64,000 nucleotides of DNA from an uncultured Flaviramulus sp. (GTDB lineage: Bacteria > Bacteroidota > Bacteroidia > Flavobacteriales > Flavobacteriaceae). The notes below the pieces were generated by a model. That model was not told where the DNA came from, did not search any database, and saw only the letters and a program-made list of their open reading frames with translations. Location: the NCBI GenBank assembly GCA_947495125.1, contig CANLXL010000005.1, positions 186,001 through 250,000 of the forward strand, read 5' to 3'. Position 1 is the first letter of the stretch. The number at the start of each line of letters is the position of its first letter. Positions 1 to 7,894 of the stretch are shown piece after piece. Both the position numbers and the translations under genes were made by a program.

Positions 1-1
1 G

Positions 2-910
2 GTCATTGAGGTTGCAAAAAGTTTAAACTACCAACCTAACTATTTAGCTACTGCTTTAAGAAAAGGGAAGAGTAATCTGGTTGGTGTTATTATACCAAGA
101 GCTAAGAGTAACTTCTTTTCGTCTGTGGTAGAAAAAATGGAGGAGGTCCTAAATGAAAACGGTTATAACGTTATTATGACGCAATCTAATGAGTCTTACG
201 AAAAGGAATGCAGAAATATTAATGCGTTATTATTTACCCAAGTTGATGGTATTATTGCCTCTATAGCAAATGAAACTACCAAATTGGATGCTTATCATAA
301 AATTAAATCCAGGGGAATTCCTTTAATTCTTTTTGATAGAGGTGATAATAATTTAGAGGTTGATTATGTTGGTATCGATGATTATAAGAGTAGTCAAATG
401 GTTGTTGAGCATTTGGTCGATCAAGGTTGTAAGCGCATTGCTCATATTGCCGGATTTAACCAATCTCCAATTTATAGAAACAGGATTCTAGGATATAAAG
501 ACGCTCTTGTTAAATACAATTTACCAGTTGATGATAATTTAATTATTGAAAGTAATTTGCGCATAACTGATGGACAAAGAATTATGAAACAATTACTAAA
601 TTCGCCAACCCGGCCGGATGCTGTTTATGCTGCAGGAGATTTAGCTGCTTTAGGTGCTCTTCAGGTTTTGAAAGAGGAGAATATAAAGGTCCCTGATGAA
701 ATGGCTTTGGTAGGGTTTAGTAATGAGCCCTTTACATCATTTGTAACACCTTCTATATCTACTGTTAATCAGCATAATTCTGAAATTGGCAGGATCGCAG
801 CGGAAACGTTTTTGAAGCGGATGAATCACCCATTAAAAGAAATGACATTAAATAAAATCATATTAGAGGCGGAACTTATAGTTCGGGATTCTTCTAATAG
901 ATTGACATAG
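2..910 (+). CDS. LacI-family transcriptional regulator, 5' end missing
   Basis: The frame is open from base 2, so the start codon lies upstream of the window. The first visible residues (SLNYQPNYLATALRKGKS) are the last helix of the LacI DNA-binding headpiece and the hinge. They are followed by the periplasmic-binding-protein-like effector domain: LVGVIIP, then FDRGD..VDYVGIDDY, AHIAG, a GD-AALGAL segment and VGFSNEPF. The family binds operators as dimers and is released or activated by a sugar ligand; in Bacteroidota such genes usually sit beside carbohydrate-use genes, which would be upstream of this window. The ligand cannot be inferred from what is visible. The next gene downstream is on the other strand. 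Confidence 0.93.
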   Translation, partial: VIEVAKSLNYQPNYLATALRKGKSNLVGVIIPRAKSNFFSSVVEKMEEVLNENGYNVIMTQSNESYEKECRNINALLFTQVDGIIASIANETTKLDAYHKIKSRGIPLILFDRGDNNLEVDYVGIDDYKSSQMVVEHLVDQGCKRIAHIAGFNQSPIYRNRILGYKDALVKYNLPVDDNLIIESNLRITDGQRIMKQLLNSPTRPDAVYAAGDLAALGALQVLKEENIKVPDEMALVGFSNEPFTSFVTPSISTVNQHNSEIGRIAAETFLKRMNHPLKEMTLNKIILEAELIVRDSSNRLT

Positions 911-997
911 AGCTGACTATTCATTTAAACCTTGTGTTGAGTGATTAACCACCAACTATTTTATGCCTTGATTAATCCAAAAATCTAAATGATTAGA

Positions 998-1132
998 TTA
1001 GCTATGGTTATAGCTTTCTGCGTTTTCTTCAAGGACTTCCTCTTTGATCACTTTAATTATTCTAAAACAAAAATATACGAGCAGAACAATTAATGAGAAC
1101 ATTATAAAAAAGAAGATGATTTTTAGTTCCAT
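998..1132 (-). CDS. Small single-pass membrane protein (44 aa)
   Basis: An ATG-started frame of 44 codons on the minus strand encodes MELKIIFFFIMFSLIVLLVY followed by a short basic then acidic tail (CFRIIKVIKEEVLEENAESYNHS in part). It has one clear transmembrane helix at residues 5-23, with the charged tail probably cytoplasmic. The hydrophobic pattern and clean start and stop favour a real small protein over chance, but I recognise no family. It occupies an otherwise empty stretch between the LacI gene and the CAP-domain gene. Confidence 0.45.
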   Translation of the reverse strand: MELKIIFFFIMFSLIVLLVYFCFRIIKVIKEEVLEENAESYNHS

Positions 1133-1295
1133 TTGAGATAGCCTAAGCACCATTTTAAAAGTATATAAATTATTAACCGAGCAAATGCTCTACGTTTTTA
1201 AACTACAGCTAAATTAGGTATAGATGATATACCTCATAATCGTAAAGTAATAACTGTTTTTTATATCTGGTTAACTTATTAATTGCTCTCTTTTG

Positions 1296-1310
1296 CTATT
1301 TGAAACAGTA
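1296..1310. repeat. Left arm of 15-bp perfect inverted repeat around the CAP gene
   Basis: CTATTTGAAACAGTA here is the exact reverse complement of TACTGTTTCAAATAG at 2063-2077. The two arms enclose about 750 bp holding only the CAP-domain gene and its likely promoter. Flanks beyond the 15 bp do not match. Confidence 0.7.
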
Positions 1311-1425
1311 TGAATTTAAGTTAAGATCCGTCGCGCGAGACTTTTTTTTAATCATCTCTTTAGCGTCACAATTATATTTAGAGTGTCTGTTAATTTTAGG
1401 TATACGAGCTTGGCTGTCCGTTTAT

Positions 1426-1433
1426 TACTTTTG
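1426..1433 (+). promoter_or_regulatory. Putative -7 box for the CAP-domain gene
   Basis: TACTTTTG fits the Bacteroidota -7 consensus TAnnTTTG. It gives a predicted leader of about 47 nt to the ATG at 1484. No good -33 TTTG is seen at the usual spacing. Confidence 0.4.
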
Positions 1434-1483
1434 TAATTCAGAACTCAGTTTTTGTTATCAATTTGTATGGCAAAACTGAGTTT

Positions 1484-1993
1484 ATGCGTTTAACTGAAAC
1501 ATTACTAAATAGGTTAGCAACTTTCCTTATAATACTGTCTATGTCATCATGCAGCACAAACAAAATAAAGGATGATAACAATTTTTATGACGATTTTGAT
1601 TTAGATATTGTACATCAAAACGATTGGGTAATGTCTGATGATATTCTATATTTTATTAATGAGCACAGAATTCATGAAGGTAAAAAACCACTTATAAAGG
1701 ACACTCTGTATGCAACGGCATATGCGGTTAAACATAGTCAATATATGATTTCCAAAAGTGATGTTAATCATGATTTATTTTTCTTAAGAAGTAATGGTTT
1801 AAAGGCAAAAGGCGCAATTCGGGTAAGCGAAAATGTGGCATATGGGTATACGTCCGCCCAATCTGTTGTTAACGCATGGCTCAATAGTGAATCACATAAA
1901 AAAGTAATAGAAAGTGATTATTCCAATATTGGTTTTGGAGTATTGAAATCATTGGATGACAAATATTATTTTACAACACTATTTTATAAATGA
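1484..1993 (+). CDS. CAP (SCP/PR-1) domain lipoprotein, YkwD-like
   Basis: The ATG at 1484 is preferred over the in-frame TTG at 1463 because it begins the signal peptide directly. The N-terminus ends in a lipobox (LSMSSC), so the mature protein is probably lipid-anchored and facing the periplasm or cell surface. Residues of about 50-165 form a CAP domain: an initial LYFINEHR helix, AYAVKHSQYM with the conserved His, SENVAYG, then WLNSESHKKVI and NIGFGV, which match the CAP signature of bacterial YkwD-like proteins. The molecular role of bacterial CAP proteins is mostly unknown. The gene stands alone and is bracketed by an inverted repeat. Confidence 0.82.
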   Translation: MRLTETLLNRLATFLIILSMSSCSTNKIKDDNNFYDDFDLDIVHQNDWVMSDDILYFINEHRIHEGKKPLIKDTLYATAYAVKHSQYMISKSDVNHDLFFLRSNGLKAKGAIRVSENVAYGYTSAQSVVNAWLNSESHKKVIESDYSNIGFGVLKSLDDKYYFTTLFYK

Positions 1994-2062
1994 GTTTTTC
2001 CTTAATGAAGAAAGCATTCTAAAAATATAGAAAAATATTATGTCGTTGTAATCTGAACGAGG

Positions 2063-2077
2063 TACTGTTTCAAATAG
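2063..2077. repeat. Right arm of 15-bp perfect inverted repeat around the CAP gene
   Basis: TACTGTTTCAAATAG, exact reverse complement of 1296-1310. It lies 70 bp after the CAP gene stop. Confidence 0.7.
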
Positions 2078-2236
2078 TAGGGACTGGTATTCGTCGGAGT
2101 GCATGTACTCATTATTTTTGCGTGGTATCTGAATATATCCATTGGTGAACCCACCACATCAATTTTAATTTCCTTCTAATCTTAATGAACCTATTAGAGT
2201 TACATTAATCTAAGTATTAATAATTAAAAATAAGAA

Positions 2237-3028
2237 TTAGGGATTAAATTTCATTTTAAATAGACAGTCGTATTCTAAAAGGTTGTAAAAAATAATGAGT
2301 TGATGGTAAATAGCCAATTGTTTTTCCTTGTCTGATAAATTGGCGAACGAATGAAGTGTTATCATTTTTGAAGCTGATTCTAGAGCTTCTTTATAAATGT
2401 CTATTGTTAAAAAGTCTTTTCTGTTTAATATGCCGGATTCAAATATTTTTTTAAAACCATTAAACCATTCATAAATTTCTAGTTTCTGAAATAGTGTTTT
2501 TTCTAACCCTTTTATATCTTTAGAGGCCAATTTTAGTGATTTAGCAATCTTATTAAACTCTAAGCCCTTAAATTTAAGCTTCAAATATTCTTTTTCTATA
2601 GGATTAAATTCTTTTTCGTTTTTTGCAAAAAATTCTATTTCACATGTATTATAAAACTCAAGTATAACTATGGCCAAAGCATTTATACTTGTATTCATAT
2701 TTTCGGTAAGACCATTTATTCTACTGTAAATTGTTTTTGCATAAATGAGCCCCTGATCCTTAACTATAGGGTCTACAAAGTCGTACTTATCTATAATATT
2801 TAGCTTAAACGCGTTAATTATAGCTTCGGTAAATGTTTCACTTTTCAACTCTTCTTTTAGCCTTTTTTGATGTACAATAAGGTTTTTCTCTCTAACATTT
2901 ATAAAGTGACAAATCTCTGATGGCTTGTAGTCATGTAATACCAGTCTTAAATAAAGTATTTCATTAGTCCGTAATTTAGTTTCCGTGATACTTTTTTTAT
3001 TCGGACTTTCCATATATAAATCAACCAT
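2237..3028 (-). CDS. Hypothetical protein with two LuxR/sigma-like helix-turn-helix segments
   Basis: 263 aa, ATG start, no signal peptide or membrane segment, so probably cytoplasmic. Two stretches resemble LuxR/GerE-type DNA-binding helices: residues about 22-60 (ILYLRLVLHDYKPSEICHF) and about 145-185 (EKEYLKLKFKGLEFNKIAKS). Each is followed by a helical region that shares an aligned pattern (K-N-I/L-D-x-Y-D/F), so the protein may be an internal duplication of a helix-turn-helix plus a short partner domain. No receiver domain is present. A regulatory role is inferred only; the target is unknown. It is a stand-alone gene with about 240 bp on its 3' side and 450 bp upstream. Confidence 0.6.
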   Translation of the reverse strand: MVDLYMESPNKKSITETKLRTNEILYLRLVLHDYKPSEICHFINVREKNLIVHQKRLKEELKSETFTEAIINAFKLNIIDKYDFVDPIVKDQGLIYAKTIYSRINGLTENMNTSINALAIVILEFYNTCEIEFFAKNEKEFNPIEKEYLKLKFKGLEFNKIAKSLKLASKDIKGLEKTLFQKLEIYEWFNGFKKIFESGILNRKDFLTIDIYKEALESASKMITLHSFANLSDKEKQLAIYHQLIIFYNLLEYDCLFKMKFNP

Positions 3029-3477
3029 AAATAGTGTTTAATTTACTTATAAATTAGGGTTTAATGTTTATACCTGTTTACCTAAGTAATAAGTGGTTTT
3101 TTAAGAAAACAACCGATCGTTTTGTATAGTATTAAAATTCATTTTTGATGATACCGAATAGAAGCATTTAAGCATAAATTTTTAATAATGTAGCCCGTGG
3201 AAATTGATACGTTTTACATGGTATTGCTAAAAATCAATATCATCAATCAGCACAAATAAAAAGGCGAACAAGTCGTTCGCCTTTTCCCTAATCACTTTCT
3301 AAATCTAACCTAACCTAACCTACAAAGGGATATGAAGAAAGTTAGACAAATATGCATCACAGAAGTAGATTTCTAGTATTCAAAGTAATAAATGGGAGTA
3401 TAATGGATTAAGTGTTGTTTATTATGTGAAATCTAAAATATTTAAAAAGAATTTTGGAAATTGGTTATATTTCTATT
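3029..3477. other. Intergenic region with terminator
   Basis: It holds a strong hairpin at 3259-3285 and a short CTAAC direct repeat (three adjacent copies of CCTAA near 3310-3325). No convincing small gene was seen. A small RNA ending at the hairpin is possible but unsupported. Confidence 0.4.
3259..3285 (-). terminator. Rho-independent terminator (minus strand)
   Basis: A perfect 11-bp stem (AAAGGCGAAC core) with a 5-nt loop is followed on the minus strand by a T-rich run (TTTTTATTT). It lies about 190 bp past the stop of the thioredoxin-like gene. Confidence 0.75.
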
Positions 3478-4827
3478 TTATAGTTTGTATTTAACTAAAG
3501 TATCTATATGCTCAACGGATACCGGACGAGACAGGGTTTTTTGCTCACTGTCCAACAGATAATAACTTGGCGTTCCGGTAATATAATAATCTTTAGCTGC
3601 TTGGGAGTCCCAACCTTTAAAATCACAGAATGTTTCCCAGGGCATGTTCTTATATGTCTTTTCAAAAGCATCTTTGTCTGTATCTATAGAGATATAAATT
3701 ATTTTTAGTTTTGCCTTCCAGTCCTCATATTTATCTAATAGCTTGGATAAATCTTCTTTGCATTGGGGGCACCAACTGGCTCCAAATACAAGTAACACAG
3801 GTTGCTTAAAATCTTTTAATCTCGAGTTCTTATTTAATTGGATATCCGGTGCCGGGTTGCCTACTTTGAGTTTTCGATATATTTCAAGTTTGCTGGCTAA
3901 ATCATCATTTAAACTACATTGTTTTTGGTTTAATAGTGTTACTGCCAAATACTCCGAAGCTTTAAATAAACTTCGTTTTTCAAACAGTTTGAACAGTTCT
4001 TCCGATACTTTGTTTAATAAAGGTTCATTTGTAGATAGATTGTCTATTAAATATTGAGTACTTTGATTCATTTGACTGCCAATACTATCTAATGACTGCC
4101 CCATATTTTCTAATAAAAAATAATGCCCTTCTAAAAGCTCTCTAAACAAACCGCAGGTTTTAAAATTTTGGTGCTTAAAGTCTATCGACCTAAACGCATG
4201 TATATTTTTTGGTAGCCGCTCGGTATAACTATAAGTAGTTGCAGGCATATCACTTACCAGTTGTCGCTTAGGTAAATACCAATGCAAATAGGTGTTTTTA
4301 GGGATTTCATTTACAGCGTTTGCATCTGCAGATTCAATGCATTTAAGCTCTTTGTTTATAATTTTTAAAACTTTCTTCTGTTCATTTAAAGGGGACACTT
4401 TGGTATATATAGGTTGTAAATAGTGCCATGCTTTATAAGCTTGCTGTCGTTGGGTATAATGTTTTGCTAATGTGGCGAATTGTTTGTTTTTTTTACCCTT
4501 TATAAATTTTAAGCTATCCTGTTCTTTTAGGTGTGTGCCTTGCAGTATAATATGCGGATCGGTTAATACGAGTACTAAACTACTTTGATCTTGGGTCTGA
4601 AGTAATGCCATCCCCTTATAATCTCGAGGATAACTAAGATTAAAATGGCCTAAGCTATCTGCAACTGTTTTGGCTAATTCATAGGTGTCATAATAATTAA
4701 AACCAGTTAAGGTTATGGTTTGTCCTGCATGTTGTATCATGGTCCCTGATATGGTTTGAGCCTTTGCAGAAGTGAATACAAGAAACAGTGAGAAAAACAA
4801 GAGTTTTTTAATTTTTAAATGCTTCAT
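3478..4827 (-). CDS. TlpA-like thioredoxin-family protein with N-terminal DUF4369-like region
   Basis: 449 aa. A signal peptide (KKLLFFSLFLVFTSAKAQ) sends it to the periplasm. Residues about 24-110 resemble the DUF4369 beta domain (GTMIQHAGQTITLTGF) often found ahead of thioredoxin domains in Bacteroidota. The C-terminal 130 residues are a TlpA/ResA-type thioredoxin fold with the redox motif FGASWCPQCKEDL and the cis-Pro loop GTPSYYL. The middle is helical and family-specific. The expected role is thiol-disulfide reduction or quality control of exported proteins. The gene is monocistronic, with 470 bp of empty sequence upstream. Confidence 0.88.
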   Translation of the reverse strand: MKHLKIKKLLFFSLFLVFTSAKAQTISGTMIQHAGQTITLTGFNYYDTYELAKTVADSLGHFNLSYPRDYKGMALLQTQDQSSLVLVLTDPHIILQGTHLKEQDSLKFIKGKKNKQFATLAKHYTQRQQAYKAWHYLQPIYTKVSPLNEQKKVLKIINKELKCIESADANAVNEIPKNTYLHWYLPKRQLVSDMPATTYSYTERLPKNIHAFRSIDFKHQNFKTCGLFRELLEGHYFLLENMGQSLDSIGSQMNQSTQYLIDNLSTNEPLLNKVSEELFKLFEKRSLFKASEYLAVTLLNQKQCSLNDDLASKLEIYRKLKVGNPAPDIQLNKNSRLKDFKQPVLLVFGASWCPQCKEDLSKLLDKYEDWKAKLKIIYISIDTDKDAFEKTYKNMPWETFCDFKGWDSQAAKDYYITGTPSYYLLDSEQKTLSRPVSVEHIDTLVKYKL

Positions 4828-5301
4828 AATAAAATCGATTAGTCATATTTGAGCTGTCGGATATGTGCTAAACCTGTTCAAAGTCTTTCATATATTTGAT
4901 CCGATCGCCGGATTGTTCTGTTTAAATAATTTTCGACCCTTAATAAGATCAAGTTGTTAATGGCCTTGTTATGGCTTATTGAAGTTATTAAAAACTGAAT
5001 GTTATAGAAGTAGACTTCGAAGAAAAAGTAGGAGCTACCATCCTAAAGAATAATTGGTTTTTACTGTGAGTTTAGTTAAATAAATTATAGGAGAAAAACT
5101 AATAATTACCCGTCATGCATTTGGGATTCTTTATGTTGCCGTTTTATTATGTTAGAGATGTTATAAGACCACTTCGATAAATTATTAAGAACTAAAACAT
5201 TGAAGCTCGAAATACCATCGCTAACATTGACCATTTATTTGACAAGTTTTATTTGAAATGCACAACGGGATTTTTATAGATACTGCTTATTCATGTAATT
5301 T
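4828..5301. other. Intergenic region, nothing recognised
   Basis: 474 bp without a supported gene, hairpin or repeat. Short in-frame stretches are interrupted by stops; decayed coding sequence is possible but not shown. Confidence 0.4.
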
Positions 5302-6039
5302 TTATTGAGCCGTATAAAATAGCTCTACTTTATAATCGCTTGCCGCTGGCAGCAGCATATTCATCATACCGTTTCCGGTAACCAATACATTGGTAGTGGC
5401 GTTGTAATCTCCCGTTGCAACTAAAACCAAGGCACCAGTATTATCATAGATGTTCGCTTTTCTGAATTGCTTAACAGTATCTGCCGGGAGATGCGTTGTT
5501 CCCAGATCTATTGTAGTATTAGTACCATAGGTGGTCCCCACAAGCTCAATCACTTTTTCCTGATCTGCAGATGAATTGATTAATTGCGTATCTGTGGGCG
5601 TATTTGCTTGGATACTAAATGCACCGCCTCCGGCACCTCCGCCTAATGGTTTCCACGTACCACCATTAGTAGTTCCGGATTTATTATCATAGTACCAAAA
5701 CCCTTCGGATAGCTCCCCATCTGTAGAGCCAACTCCGGCCGAACCGGATGCCGCTGTATTGTATACAATTAAGCCGTCATAATGTGTTGGATAAGAATTA
5801 GGGATTCCCACTGGAGATCCACTAAAACTAGTAAATGTTGTTAAATCGGTTGTTGGGAACAGCAAGCCTTTACCTATATTCGTAGTGCCATTACTTAATG
5901 GATTAGAGGATGCATCGATGAAAGCAGAACTATTCGGGGCACTAGTATTAGAAGTAGTATTGTTAATCCTCACCTGTCCGTATGAAAGCAGCATTACAAA
6001 GCAGAAGATTGTTGCCGTAAATATTTTTATTTTTTTCAT
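5302..6039 (-). CDS. Exported tail-fibre/adhesin-like protein
   Basis: 245 aa with signal peptide (KIFTATIFCFVMLLSYGQ). The mature protein starts QVRINNTTSN and contains IDASSNPLSNGTTNIGKGLLFP, GLIVYNTA and GFWYYDNKS...GGTWKPLGGG. This is the pattern of many exported Bacteroidota proteins with a short beta-rich N-terminal repeat (IGKGLLFP...GLIVYNT...GFWYYD..W) and a variable C-terminal beta domain. The function is unknown; surface or fibre-like assembly is inferred. It follows a related gene by 38 bp on the same strand, so co-transcription is likely. Confidence 0.72.
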   Translation of the reverse strand: MKKIKIFTATIFCFVMLLSYGQVRINNTTSNTSAPNSSAFIDASSNPLSNGTTNIGKGLLFPTTDLTTFTSFSGSPVGIPNSYPTHYDGLIVYNTAASGSAGVGSTDGELSEGFWYYDNKSGTTNGGTWKPLGGGAGGGAFSIQANTPTDTQLINSSADQEKVIELVGTTYGTNTTIDLGTTHLPADTVKQFRKANIYDNTGALVLVATGDYNATTNVLVTGNGMMNMLLPAASDYKVELFYTAQ

Positions 6040-6077
6040 AATTAATAATTTATTGTTTTATTTGAGATAGAGATAAT

Positions 6078-6635
6078 TTAATAGCTGTGTATCGCAGCAT
6101 ATCTACCAGACCCTAAATGCATGAATGCACCTCCCGTTGTGCCATTTATAGTTTTTGCTCCGTCAGTAACTACTGAGCCGATAGTTATTTGCCCATTACT
6201 ACCCCCTGTGGAAATTATATAAAATATTTTACCTGCAGGTACAGTACTGGGAAAACTGAAACCATTAGCGACCGCATTGTTGGTATATTCAATAATATCA
6301 TCAGAGGCTTGTATTGCATATGAGGGATCTGCCGTAGCAGTATAATTTAAAGAGGCAGTCCCACCAAGAGCCCCCCAAGCCGAGCCATCCCAATAATAGT
6401 ACCCTGTGCTGTTTGCGTGCGAACTATACACCAATTGACTGACTTCCATTCCATTGACAGCTGTTGTGGTCATATCGTCGGTTACTACGGGAATAGTAAC
6501 CCCGGTGGCCGTTGTTAAGCCAGCAGGAGCAGCTACATGTAAGGTTGTTGTTGGGAGCTCTGTACCAACACCTACTTGTGCAAATGAGGTCAGGCCGGCA
6601 GCTATAAATAGGATACTTAAAATTTGTTTTTTCAT
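6078..6635 (-). CDS. Exported tail-fibre/adhesin-like protein
   Basis: 185 aa with signal peptide (KKQILSILFIAAGLTSFAQ). The mature start QVGVGTELPTTTLHV is the typical motif of exported Bacteroidota fibre-type proteins, and it is followed by GYYYWDGSAWGALGG, the short Trp/Tyr turn shared with the neighbouring gene. The C-terminal half (residues about 105-185) is Gly/Thr/Ser-rich beta sequence ending in GRYAAIHSY, like capping domains of fibre proteins. No enzymatic motif is seen. It lies upstream of 5302-6039 in the same direction. Confidence 0.72.
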   Translation of the reverse strand: MKKQILSILFIAAGLTSFAQVGVGTELPTTTLHVAAPAGLTTATGVTIPVVTDDMTTTAVNGMEVSQLVYSSHANSTGYYYWDGSAWGALGGTASLNYTATADPSYAIQASDDIIEYTNNAVANGFSFPSTVPAGKIFYIISTGGSNGQITIGSVVTDGAKTINGTTGGAFMHLGSGRYAAIHSY

Positions 6636-6781
6636 TGTATAATTGTTTTTAAATTGTATAAGTGTTTTTTAATATACTTTAAAGATTATATGTTTAAAAT
6701 GTGATGCTTCTATTACGATCTGGTACTATCTAAATTAAATAGTAATAAAAGCTTTAGTTATGTCTTCATCATGTTATATGA

Positions 6782-7420
6782 TTATATGAATTCAGGAGGA
6801 GGACGTAAAGGAATTTTATGATGAGGTTTATAAAGCAGATCGCTATGAGCTATGATACTTTTTTCATTAAAACAATCCGGCAATAAATGACTTAAATGGG
6901 CCCTTTTTGAGACACAAACCATATTGGAGTAATGTGTTATAGTTCCACCGATATTCTTATTGGGTAAGATGTGCGTGTTTAAAAACTTGATTAAACGATA
7001 ATTATCTATCAAAGCCAGGTTAAGAACATACAGATCGCCCTGTAAATAAATAGGATGTTTTAGTTTTAGTAAACCTGACTTTATTGTGAGGTCATCTTTG
7101 ATATGTAAAACCGTCTTGATATCAATCTCCGATGCATTTTCAATGTGTAAACCTTGCAAGCTTGTATGGTTATGTGTATATAACGATTGCGATTCTCCTT
7201 TTAAGTGCAAAGTACCCGGTCCCAGTAAAGAGGATTCAAAGATATTAGCAGCCTCGAGCGATGTTAAAGATGCTGTCGTTGTAAAAAGCGTGTTTTTTTT
7301 AACAATGAACTGGGCCTGACTTACCACAGGGATTAATAAGGTTATGCACGTTATAAAGCTTAAGGTTTTAGCTAGTACAACTAATTTATGGTGTGTTATG
7401 TCAATTAAATATGGTTTCAA
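6782..7420 (-). CDS. Exported hypothetical protein (TTG start)
   Basis: 212 aa. The only in-frame start is TTG at 7420, since an in-frame TGA precedes it and no ATG occurs in the signal region. A long signal peptide (SFITCITLLIPVVSQAQF) is followed by a parallel-beta-like repetitive section: GPGTLHLKGESQSL, SLQGLHIENASEIDI, LHIKDDLTIKSGLLKL, YLQGDLYVLNLALI. This resembles autotransporter- or adhesin-type solenoids without a membrane anchor. An 11-codon ATG frame (7436-7401) overlaps the TTG in another frame. The gene sits first in line after the inverted-repeat segment at 7489-7791, which contains a promoter pointing at it. Confidence 0.6.
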   Translation of the reverse strand: MKPYLIDITHHKLVVLAKTLSFITCITLLIPVVSQAQFIVKKNTLFTTTASLTSLEAANIFESSLLGPGTLHLKGESQSLYTHNHTSLQGLHIENASEIDIKTVLHIKDDLTIKSGLLKLKHPIYLQGDLYVLNLALIDNYRLIKFLNTHILPNKNIGGTITHYSNMVCVSKRAHLSHLLPDCFNEKSIIAHSDLLYKPHHKIPLRPPPEFI

Positions 7421-7488
7421 AAGATAGTGTAATCATTAAATCTGTGGTAAATTAAGAGCATTGATTAATGTTAAACAGGTACTAATGC

Positions 7489-7512
7489 ATAACTGGGCAA
7501 TAGAGGTAATAA
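7489..7512. repeat. Left arm of 24-bp inverted repeat
   Basis: ATAACTGGGCAATAGAGGTA followed by ATAA. It matches the reverse complement of 7768-7791 at 23 of 24 positions. The arms are 255 bp apart. Confidence 0.85.
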
Positions 7513-7585
7513 GAGGAGGTTTTTTGTTCGATTTACCAATTTTATCCGCAATGGATGCCCGGAGATATTGTTAATTCGAATCATT

Positions 7586-7593
7586 CAAATATA
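7586..7593 (-). promoter_or_regulatory. Putative promoter -7 box inside the inverted repeat
   Basis: Minus strand reads TATATTTG, a perfect TAnnTTTG. A T-rich element (TTTT) lies about 18 bp upstream. In the present orientation it would transcribe toward the exported-protein genes at 7420-5302. Confidence 0.5.
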
Positions 7594-7767
7594 AAGTGGC
7601 GATATCCGGTTAAAAATTTTTAAGGAAATGTCTCGGTCTAAAGTTTTATGATTTAGTTAGGATACCAATCAAGAACAGGCGATGTTCTGAGTGCTTCAAT
7701 GTTAAGTGCTATATAATAGTCTAATTTCTAGTGAATAAGCGTGTGGATTGACAAGTAAATCTTTCAT

Positions 7768-7791
7768 TTATTACCTCTATGGCCCAGTTAT
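7768..7791. repeat. Right arm of 24-bp inverted repeat
   Basis: TTATTACCTCTATGGCCCAG followed by TTAT; reverse complement of 7489-7512 with one mismatch. No target-site duplication is visible outside the arms. Confidence 0.85.
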
Positions 7792-7844
7792 AATTTATTA
7801 AGACCATATGCATCTTTCTACCCGTGTTTCTTCTTTACCACATA

Positions 7845-7852
7845 TACTTTTG
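7845..7852 (+). promoter_or_regulatory. Putative -7 box for the LytTR regulator
   Basis: TACTTTTG fits TAnnTTTG and gives a leader of roughly 39 nt to the ATG at 7895. Confidence 0.45.
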
Positions 7853-7894
7853 ACACTTGAAATTTAATAACAACCCTAATCAAGTTTATGTATT

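Larger units (their letters stand above)
1133..1462. other. Intergenic region upstream of the CAP-domain gene
   Basis: No coding signal is seen. It contains the left arm of a 15-bp inverted repeat (1296-1310) and a TACTTTTG -7-type box at 1426-1433. Confidence 0.5.
7421..7894. other. Intergenic region with bracketed promoter segment
   Basis: 474 bp between divergent genes. It holds a 24-bp inverted repeat (7489-7512 and 7768-7791), a minus-strand promoter between the arms, and a plus-strand -7 box outside them at 7845-7852. Confidence 0.6.

Noticed and set aside
3259-3477. Small RNA ending at the strong hairpin
   Set aside because: No clear promoter at the needed place; the hairpin is explained as terminator of the thioredoxin-like gene.
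4980-5275. Possible decayed gene
   Set aside because: Short protein-like runs exist but stops in all frames and no recognisable family prevent a pseudogene call.
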